NCBI GenBank assembly: GCA_902493835.1
Contig: CABURG010000047.1
Coordinates: forward strand, 1-11,339
DNA length: 11,339 nucleotides
From: an uncultured Collinsella sp.
Lineage (GTDB): Bacteria; Actinomycetota; Coriobacteriia; Coriobacteriales; Coriobacteriaceae
Reading direction: 5' to 3'
Made by a program: the position numbers and the translations under genes
The notes under the pieces: model-generated
What the model saw: the letters and a program-made list of their open reading frames with translations, nothing else
Told to the model about the DNA's origin: nothing
Database searches by the model: none
In this document: positions 6,132 through 11,339 of the stretch, one piece after another
How positions within the stretch are numbered: the stretch's first letter is position 1
Layout: every line of letters begins with the position of its first letter

Positions 6132-7445
6132 CTACAGGCGCTCGCGAACCGCCTCGACGACGTTGTCCAGATCGACCAGTACCTCGTCGTGGCTCTGCAT
6201 GTCGCGCACCTTGACCTTGCCGGCGGCAAGCTCGTCGCCACCCAGGACTAGGATGAGCTTAGCGCCCACCTTGTCGGCCTGCTTAAACTGGGCCTTAAGG
6301 GAACGGCCCTGATAGTCGGCCTCGGTCACGATACCTGCGGCGCGAAGCTCCTGCGTAATGGCAAAGACGTTCTGGCGCAGCTCCTTGCCGGCATTGGCGA
6401 CGTAGACGCACGGGACCTCCTCGGCACCCAGGTCGCTGCCAAAGGCCTGCAAGGCCAGCAGGGCGCGTTCAAAACCGACAGCGAAGCCGACGCCTGCCGT
6501 GGGCTTGCCGCCCTCAAGCTCAACGAGGCCGTCGTAGCGACCGCCGCCACCGATGGAGCCGACGCCGGCACCGGGAGCCTCGACCTCAAAGACGGTACGG
6601 GTGTAGTAGTCCAGGCCACGCACCAAGGTGGGGTCCTCGACATACTCGATACCCGCCGCATCCAGATAGCGCTTGACTTGCTCGTAGTGCTCGCGGCACT
6701 CGTCGCACAGATTGTCGCCCATCAGAGGGGCCTCGGCCATGATCTCGCGGCAATGGTCGTTCTTGCAGTCGAAGGCACGCAGCGGGTTGAGCTCGGCGCG
6801 CTCGCGGCACTCGTCGCACATCTCGTCGGCGTGATCGAGGATAAACTGCTTGACCTGCTCGCGATAGGCCGGACGGCATTGGGCATCGCCCATCGAGTTA
6901 ATGAGCAGACGGAGCTTGGAAAGATCGAAACCAAGACGCTTGTAGAACTCCATGAGCATGATGATGCACTCGGCGTCTGCCGCCGGATCGGGAGCGCCGA
7001 GCCACTCGATGCCCACCTGATGGAACTGGCGCAAGCGACCCTTCTGGGGACGCTCGCCACGGAACATGGCCTCGGCGTAATAGGCCTTAAACGGCGTGGA
7101 GCCCTGGGGCACCAGGTTGTTCTCCACGACGGCGCGCACCACACCGGCCGTGCCCTCGGGACGAAGCGCCAGGCGCTGCTTGGGCTTGAGCTTGGTGTCG
7201 GTGCCCTCAGCAAAGACGCGCTCCAGGTTGGCGCCGCTAAAGACGCGGAACATCTCCTTGCGCACGACGTCGGTCGACTGGCCGATGCCGTGGACAAAGA
7301 CGTCCACCTGCTCGATCGCGGGTGTCTCGATGGGCTTAAAGCCAAACGGCTCGAATACGCCGGCCGCAATCTGCTGCATCTTTTGCCAGGCGCGCATCTC
7401 GGCGCCGATAAGGTCGCGGGTTCCCTCCGCCTTCTGTGCCTGCAT
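6132..7445 (-). CDS. hisS: histidyl-tRNA synthetase
   Basis: HisRS charges tRNA-His with histidine in the cytoplasm. The 437-residue class II synthetase shows RPEGTAG (95-101), motif 2 FRGERPQKGRLRQF (128-141), the histidine-specific RGLDYYTRT (276-284), GGGGRYDGL (299-307) and motif 3 GFAVGFERAL (320-329). An anticodon-binding domain follows from about 345. The insertion domain has three cysteine groups: CDEC (210-213), CKNDHC (227-232) and CDEC (247-250), a layout also common in Gram-positive HisRS and possibly zinc-binding. The ATG at 7445 follows AAAGG with a well-spaced gap; an upstream TTG at 7451 is less likely. A TATAAT box lies 43 nt upstream, giving a leader of about 36 nt that is too short for a T-box. 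There is no aspS next door within this window. Confidence 0.97.
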   Translation of the reverse strand: MQAQKAEGTRDLIGAEMRAWQKMQQIAAGVFEPFGFKPIETPAIEQVDVFVHGIGQSTDVVRKEMFRVFSGANLERVFAEGTDTKLKPKQRLALRPEGTAGVVRAVVENNLVPQGSTPFKAYYAEAMFRGERPQKGRLRQFHQVGIEWLGAPDPAADAECIIMLMEFYKRLGFDLSKLRLLINSMGDAQCRPAYREQVKQFILDHADEMCDECRERAELNPLRAFDCKNDHCREIMAEAPLMGDNLCDECREHYEQVKRYLDAAGIEYVEDPTLVRGLDYYTRTVFEVEAPGAGVGSIGGGGRYDGLVELEGGKPTAGVGFAVGFERALLALQAFGSDLGAEEVPCVYVANAGKELRQNVFAITQELRAAGIVTEADYQGRSLKAQFKQADKVGAKLILVLGGDELAAGKVKVRDMQSHDEVLVDLDNVVEAVRERL

Positions 7446-7487
7446 GGGCAAACACCTTTCTTTTGTATCGCGTCATAGGTAGTGGAC

Positions 7488-7493
7488 ATTATA
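7488..7493 (-). promoter_or_regulatory. hisS promoter -10 box (TATAAT)
   Basis: A perfect TATAAT on the - strand, 43 nt before the hisS ATG. At 17 nt upstream the -35 position reads CGCCGC, which is inside the arm of the 28-bp palindrome 7508-7573, so no normal -35 is present. It is not an extended -10 either (CCG precedes it). Confidence 0.5.
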
Positions 7494-7507
7494 CGGCACA
7501 AAGCAGC

Positions 7508-7573
7508 AACGCGGCGGCGCGTCTGGCCGAACGAGGGTATGGGGACTCGTTCGGCCAGACGCGCCGCCGCGTT
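7508..7573. repeat. 28-bp perfect inverted repeat with 10-nt loop
   Basis: Arms 7508-7535 and 7546-7573 are exact reverse complements, with loop GGTATGGGGA. The arms are very GC-rich. Neither end of the stem can be extended by pairing, so the arm length is exactly 28 bp, matching palindrome 2. It lies directly upstream of the hisS -10 box. It lacks the TCCGCAG/CGAGGAC linkers of palindromes 1 and 2. Confidence 0.85.
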
Positions 7574-7576
7574 TTG

Positions 7577-7640
7577 TGATCCGTTTTCCTCCGTCCCCTT
7601 CGGATTACGTGATCTGTTGGGGACGGAGGAAAACGGATCA
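7577..7640. repeat. 22-bp perfect inverted repeat, tandem to the 28-bp one
   Basis: Arms 7577-7598 and 7619-7640 are perfect complements. The 20-nt loop contains the near-palindrome GATTACGTGATC. GTGATC occurs both at the left arm boundary and inside the loop. Only 3 nt separate it from the 28-bp palindrome. It contains the chance stop codon that ends the MFS remnant. Confidence 0.8.
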
Positions 7641-8014
7641 TTTCGTAGGCCCGTGGCCGCCTTGGAAACCGAATGATGGTACGAGCATCCATTCGGCTTC
7701 CCGGGCAGCCACGGACAGAACGGAGCGAACAGAAAAGAGCACGTAGACCTGCCACAGCTCACCGACAAAGCTCATGCCGGCAAGAACGGCAGAGGTGGCG
7801 ATTACAGTGAGGGAGCCCAAAACGCGGCCGCTTACTTTATCGGCAACATGGCCAATGACAAGTGAGCCGATAACGCTCACCACGGTGGAGATGGCGTTGG
7901 AGATGTTGTACTGCGCAAGCGTGATCCCGAGGTCGATGACGATGAGCGGCTGAAACAGGCTCATGCAGTTAACGAAAATCGTGTAGCACGTGGCCATGAT
8001 GACAAAGCCGGGCG
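7638..8014 (-). pseudogene. MFS transporter N-terminal remnant
   Basis: In the frame with an ATG at 7997 the sequence reads PGFVIMATCYTIFVNCMSLF and continues through two to three predicted membrane spans. These include IGSLVIGHVADKVSGRVLGS, which fits the conserved loop between helices 2 and 3 of major facilitator transporters (GxLaDrxGrR type). After about 100 residues (near LWQVYVLFSV) the similarity fades into a low-quality tail ending at 7638. A full transporter has about 400 residues, so at least three quarters is missing. Upstream, the frame runs into palindrome 8015-8104 and meets a stop at 8058-8060, with no convincing start. The remnant is thus bounded by palindromes on both sides. 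It is probably the relic of a transporter once next to the amidohydrolase gene, and non-functional. A small expressed fragment cannot be excluded. Confidence 0.65.
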
Positions 8015-8104
8015 CCGGTAGTGCCCAAGATTGCCTTGAAAGACAAGGGCATAGGCCTTATGGCCATGCCCGCAGGCTTGAAAGGCAAGGTTGGGTACTA
8101 CCGG
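8015..8104. repeat. imperfect nested palindrome overlapping the amidohydrolase stop codon
   Basis: Outer arms 8015-8042 and 8077-8104 are 28 nt with 5 mismatches. Inside is a second stem, GGGCATAGGCC (8047-8057) against GGCCATGCCC (8062-8071), with loop TTAT and one bulged base. The right arm contains the last codons and TAG of the amidohydrolase. It probably serves as that gene's terminator, although no T-run is present. It resembles palindromes 1 and 2 in arm length and nesting but lacks their linkers. Confidence 0.65.
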
Positions 8105-9396
8105 TGGTCGGCGATGTAGCCCAAAGCGACGGCGGCATAAGCCGCGGCGCCAAGGGGAAGCTCGGCATCGCTAAAACGTGCCTTGGGATGATGCTGAGCA
8201 AAATGCTCGTCCGTATCAGTCACGGCAGCGCCCACGGTAAAGTACGCACTCGGAATCTCGCTCGAGATCAGCGCGAAGTCCTCGCTCGCCATGGCGTGGA
8301 ACAGCGGCAGGAAGGCGGCCTTGGGCAGCACCGCGCCCACGTAGCCAAGCGACGCCTGCGTCATATCGTCATCGAGTACGAGCGGGGGAACATCCGAGAG
8401 CGTCTCGAGGGTCGCCGGCGTGCGGTACGTTGCGGCCACGCCGTTGACGACCTCGGCGATGCGGGTCTTGAGGTGCTCCATGAGCTCGACGTCGAAGCCA
8501 CGCAGCGTTCCCTCGAGCACACAAGTGTCGGGGATGACATTTGCGGCCAGACCGCCGGCGAACTTACCAACGGTAAGCGCGACCTCCTTGGCCGCCGGCA
8601 CCTCGCGGGAGATGAGCTCCTGAAGCGCCAGATGCACATGGACGCCGGCCGTGATGGGGTCGATGCAGATCTCGGGGCTCGAGCCATGGCCGCCCTTGCC
8701 CTGAAGCGTGATGCGAAAACCGTACACGCCCGAGAGCGCCGGGCTGCCGTAGAGCACCAGGCCAAGCGGCGACTGGCTATTGACATGCATGGCAAAGGCG
8801 GCCTGGGGACGCGGATTCTGCAGCAGACCGTCGGCAATGGCGGCGCGGGCGCCCTCAAAGGTTTCCTCGCCCGGCTGGAACAGCAACTTAACTGTGGCGT
8901 TGGCGTCGACAAGCTCGGACTCGCGGGCCTTGAGCAGGTGGGCGGCACCAAGCAGGGCCGTCGCATGCATATCGTGGCCGCAAGCATGCATGCAGCCGTT
9001 GACAGAGGCGAAAGGCTCGCCCGACTCTTCCGCGACGGGCAGTGCGTCCATGTCGCCACGGAGCATGATGACCGTGCCGGCCTGATCGTCCGTGCACATA
9101 CCGTTGCCCTGGGCCGCCACGGCCGCACCAGCACCAATAAGGCCCACAACACAGGAGCCGTCGACGAGCGTGGCAAACGGGATGCCCATCTCGGTCAGAC
9201 GTGCCTGGATATACGCAGAGGTTTGCGGAAGGCGATTACCCAACTCGGGCGTCTGATGCAGGTCGTGGCGCCACGCAGCAAGTTTATCTGCAAAAGCTTG
9301 AGCCTCGGCAACAAGACCGTCACCGATAGCGGCTTGCGCTGCCTGGGTGGCCTTGGGCGCTGGTTGCGGTTGAAGATTGGACTGAGCTGGTGCCAT
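8098..9396 (-). CDS. M20D-family amidohydrolase / carboxypeptidase
   Basis: A metal-dependent hydrolase of the HipO/AbgB/YxeP type, which cleaves amide bonds of N-acyl amino acids, hippurate-like conjugates or dipeptides in the cytoplasm. The 432 residues contain WRHDLHQTPELG (42-53), RGDMDALP (113-120), the metal motif MHACGHDMHAT (C139, H141), FQPGEE (173-178) with the catalytic glutamate, HGSS at 237-240 in the lid domain, MASEDFA near 370 and a C-terminal HHPKARF, so all expected metal ligands appear present. The first 25 residues are rich in Q, P and A and look disordered. ATG 9396 follows GGAGG by 6 nt. The gene stands between the DMT exporter terminator and a large palindrome, so it is probably transcribed alone. 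The substrate cannot be told from sequence. Confidence 0.92.
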   Translation of the reverse strand: MAPAQSNLQPQPAPKATQAAQAAIGDGLVAEAQAFADKLAAWRHDLHQTPELGNRLPQTSAYIQARLTEMGIPFATLVDGSCVVGLIGAGAAVAAQGNGMCTDDQAGTVIMLRGDMDALPVAEESGEPFASVNGCMHACGHDMHATALLGAAHLLKARESELVDANATVKLLFQPGEETFEGARAAIADGLLQNPRPQAAFAMHVNSQSPLGLVLYGSPALSGVYGFRITLQGKGGHGSSPEICIDPITAGVHVHLALQELISREVPAAKEVALTVGKFAGGLAANVIPDTCVLEGTLRGFDVELMEHLKTRIAEVVNGVAATYRTPATLETLSDVPPLVLDDDMTQASLGYVGAVLPKAAFLPLFHAMASEDFALISSEIPSAYFTVGAAVTDTDEHFAQHHPKARFSDAELPLGAAAYAAVALGYIADHR

Positions 9397-9474
9397 AGAT
9401 GCCCTCCAGTATTATTTGTGCAGCAAACACTTTGATAGTCTAAAGTGCAAGGCATAACTGTAAGGGCGTTACAT

Positions 9475-9501
9475 AAAAAACGCCGCCCCAGGAGGGCGGC
9501 G
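9475..9501 (-). terminator. intrinsic terminator of the EamA transporter gene
   Basis: On the - strand CGCCGCCC-TCCTG-GGGCGGCG is followed directly by TTTTTT: an 8-bp all-GC stem, 5-nt loop and T-run. It begins 24 nt after the transporter stop and isolates that gene from the amidohydrolase. Confidence 0.92.
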
Positions 9502-9524
9502 CAACAAGTTGTTTACAATTGTGC

Positions 9525-10496
9525 TCAATTATTTCGGCGCAAAAAATCGAAATGTGTCTCGCTCAAGATGATCGACAAGAAGATGAGGACGAAGCCGGCG
9601 AGCAGACGCGAAGTGAGCGCCTCCCCCATCAGCAGCACCGAAAACAACACACCCGAGGGGGACTCCATCGATAGGAGCAATGAGCCCGTCGAGGCCGGGA
9701 CGTGCGCCAAGCCGACGTTTTGGATGAGCAGCGCCACGCACGTGCAGCCCACCGAGAGAAAGGCCATCACGCCGATAAAGCTCGGCGTCCACACGGACGC
9801 GGGCGCTTGGGTCTCGAACAACAGCGACGAGATAAGGCTCAAGACGCCATTGCCCACAAACATCCAAAACGTGATGACGTTGATGTCCATCTTTCGGCCG
9901 TACTTGGCCGTCACCGACATCTGAATGGCAAAGAAAACCGCACCGCCCAGCGTGATGGCATCACCGATGTTGAACTCGACGCTATCGAGCGCCACCAAGC
10001 CAATGCCCGCCAAGCACAGCAGTGCCGCGCCCAGGTTATAGCGGGTGAGTTTTTCGCCGCTCAGAAAATAGCTCGCAAAGGGCACGAGGATGCAGTATGT
10101 TCCCGTCAAAAACGCGTTCTTGCCCGCTGTGGTGTGCGCCAGACCGACCGTCTGCAAGGCATAGGCTGCCCACATGAGCGCGCCCATGCTCAGACCGACA
10201 ATCAGATTGCGAGCGTTAAGGTGGGCGGCGATGCGTTTGCGAAAGATAACAAGCATGACCAGCGCCGCGGGAAGAAAACGAATATAGAGCAGTTCGAACA
10301 CCGGAATGGTGTCGAGCGCGTCCTTCATAGTGGTAAAGGAGTAGCCCCAGATAATCGCCACCGAAAGCAGTAGAACTTTCCAGAACAACGGCGAACGAGC
10401 ACCAGCACCACGGGAGGTGCCGCCCGCGCCCAGGTCCTCGCGAGCAACAGGGCTATCGGGCATGTTTTCGATTTCGTTGGCAGCGTATTGGGCCAT
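9525..10496 (-). CDS. EamA/DMT-family transporter
   Basis: A 323-residue inner-membrane protein with ten predicted spans in two repeats of five, the drug/metabolite transporter fold. The first EamA half includes SVAIIWGYSF and FLTGTYCILVPFASYFLSGE. The second includes GDAITLGGAVFFAIQMS and LSMESPSGVLFSVLLMGE; each half ends in the family's typical GE before a short helix. The first 35 residues are hydrophilic and rich in glycine and alanine. ATG 10496 follows GAGGA by 7 nt. It is flanked by terminators on both sides and so is monocistronic. DMT proteins mostly export amino acids, nucleotides or other metabolites; the substrate is not predictable here. Confidence 0.93.
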   Translation of the reverse strand: MAQYAANEIENMPDSPVAREDLGAGGTSRGAGARSPLFWKVLLLSVAIIWGYSFTTMKDALDTIPVFELLYIRFLPAALVMLVIFRKRIAAHLNARNLIVGLSMGALMWAAYALQTVGLAHTTAGKNAFLTGTYCILVPFASYFLSGEKLTRYNLGAALLCLAGIGLVALDSVEFNIGDAITLGGAVFFAIQMSVTAKYGRKMDINVITFWMFVGNGVLSLISSLLFETQAPASVWTPSFIGVMAFLSVGCTCVALLIQNVGLAHVPASTGSLLLSMESPSGVLFSVLLMGEALTSRLLAGFVLIFLSIILSETHFDFLRRNN

Positions 10497-10536
10497 GGAA
10501 CATCCTCACACTCAAACTGGGCGTGGTGTCCGCACG

Positions 10537-10565
10537 CGTATGGCTGCATGCCGCCTCATGGTCAA
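10537..10565 (-). promoter_or_regulatory. weak candidate promoter of the EamA gene
   Basis: TTGACC (10560-10565) and CATACG (10537-10542) on the - strand are 17 nt apart. The -35 is good (5/6) but the -10 is poor (3/6). The -35 nearly abuts the T-run of the preceding terminator, a common compact arrangement. Confidence 0.3.
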
Positions 10566-10567
10566 AT

Positions 10568-10602
10568 AAAAACGGGACGCGCCGGACCCCCGGCACGCCC
10601 CG
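10568..10602 (-). terminator. intrinsic terminator of the YhgE/Pip gene
   Basis: On the - strand CGGGGCGTGCCGG pairs with CCGGCGCGTCCCG over 13 positions, including two G-U pairs, with a 4-nt loop, followed by TTTTT. The G-U pairs become mismatches on the other strand, fixing the direction. It lies about 95 nt after the stop; nothing else is seen in 10603-10696. Confidence 0.85.
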
Positions 10603-10696
10603 CTACTGTAGCAACAACCAACGTCACACCGCAATTCACCGCACTAAAGCGTCGGCAGAGTAAACCTCAATGTTTCGTCAATGTCACGCTGTTGCA

Positions 10697-11339
10697 CTAA
10701 ATAAGTTTCGTGCTTTCAAGCTTTTCGATGATCCAGTCGTTGGCTTTGATGACTGGGCGGCGGAAGACCACGCCCAGGGCCAGCGACGGAATCAGATAGC
10801 TCGTCAGAATGCCCAGCTCAATCCAGTACTCCATATGGTAGGCACCGGCCATGGCGGCATGCATGGCGTTGATGCCGTGGGTAAACGGCAGGAACGGATA
10901 GATTGCCTGGAACACGGGGCCGGTCATCTCGATGGGGAACGTGCCGCCCGAACCACCGACCTGCATAACCAACAGCACGACAGCAAGTGCCTTACCGATA
11001 TCGCCAAACGACACCGTAAGCGTGTAGACGATATTGGAGAACACGAGGCTCGCGACCCAGCCCGCCAGCACAAACTGCAGCGGGTTGTCGCACTGGATGC
11101 CAAAGAACAGGATATCGCCCGCGCATACGAGTGTTGCCTGCAGCAGGGCCAGACCGCCAAAGAACAGGTAACGGCCCAGATAGATCTCGTGCAGGCGCAC
11201 GGGGATGAGCTCGTTGATGAGCTCATCGTCGACCGAAACCTTCATCATGGCAGCCAGCACGATCGAGCCGACCCAGAGCGACAGGATCGTGTAGAACGGC
11301 GCCATGGCAGAGCCGTAATTGCGGATCGGATAGACCGGC
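10697..11339 (-). CDS. YhgE/Pip-family membrane protein, C-terminal part (5' end outside window)
   Basis: The frame is open to the right edge, giving 213 visible residues that begin PVYPIRNYGSAMAPFYTILS. The NYG-S-MAPFY-LWVG motif is characteristic of the C-terminal domain of YhgE/Pip proteins, related to ABC-2 type permeases. Five to six hydrophobic spans follow, with the usual FPIEMTGPVFQAIYPFLPFT element near the end. The internal ATG at 11305 is not the start, as conserved sequence runs upstream of it. Family members are large envelope proteins (Lactococcus Pip is a phage receptor; others belong to secretion or export systems). In this family the missing N-terminal half usually has one span and a long extracellular region. 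The specific role here is unknown. Confidence 0.9.
   Translation of the reverse strand, partial: PVYPIRNYGSAMAPFYTILSLWVGSIVLAAMMKVSVDDELINELIPVRLHEIYLGRYLFFGGLALLQATLVCAGDILFFGIQCDNPLQFVLAGWVASLVFSNIVYTLTVSFGDIGKALAVVLLVMQVGGSGGTFPIEMTGPVFQAIYPFLPFTHGINAMHAAMAGAYHMEYWIELGILTSYLIPSLALGVVFRRPVIKANDWIIEKLESTKLI

Noticed and set aside
7446..7507. T-box leader for hisS
   Set aside because: From the -10 box the leader would be only about 36 nt, with no specifier loop or T-box sequence.
7508..8104. Insertion sequence remnant bounded by the palindromes
   Set aside because: No transposase fragment or target-site duplication is visible; the internal coding piece is a transporter remnant.
7990..9435. 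Long + strand frame opposite the amidohydrolase
   Set aside because: Antisense shadow; the - strand frame carries every M20D motif.

Overview
The window is moderately GC-rich bacterial DNA. Its gene content is an actinobacterial-looking HisRS, PEP carboxylase, a lar-type lactate racemase next to an aquaglyceroporin, an M20D amidohydrolase, a DMT exporter and a YhgE/Pip protein. Together with several very long intergenic palindromes, this suggests a gut Coriobacteriia member, with Collinsella or a close relative as my best guess. That assignment is inference from gene style; no rRNA or other marker here fixes it.

Layout: a TetR-family C-terminal fragment runs off the left edge on the + strand. 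All other recognisable genes are on the - strand. Reading in the - direction from the right edge: the C-terminal part of a YhgE/Pip membrane protein (10697-11339) with an intrinsic terminator; an EamA/DMT transporter (9525-10496) with a strong terminator; an M20D amidohydrolase (8098-9396); a decayed MFS transporter fragment (about 7638-8014) caught between large palindromes; hisS (6132-7445); ppc (3061-5886); and a two-gene unit of larA (1410-2687) and a MIP-family channel (629-1360).

Functionally, larA plus the channel form a lactate module. LarA interconverts D- and L-lactate with a nickel-pincer cofactor, and the channel is well placed to move lactic acid or glycerol across the membrane. 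The LarB/C/E cofactor-maturation proteins are not in this window. Ppc is anaplerotic (PEP + bicarbonate to oxaloacetate), feeding reductive C4 metabolism. hisS is housekeeping. The amidohydrolase, DMT exporter and YhgE protein are separate accessory units.

The most unusual content is intergenic. Two elements, 22-24 nt after the stop codons of the MIP gene and ppc, share one architecture: a perfect 28-29 bp outer inverted repeat, a 12-nt left linker, a terminator-like inner stem, a 12-nt right linker, and the returning outer arm. The stems differ in sequence but stay perfectly paired. The linkers are nearly identical, and their one S position covaries (G with C in one element, C with G in the other). 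Three further large palindromes lie between hisS and the amidohydrolase gene; two of them also have 28-nt arms. I regard this as a candidate undescribed structured element family.
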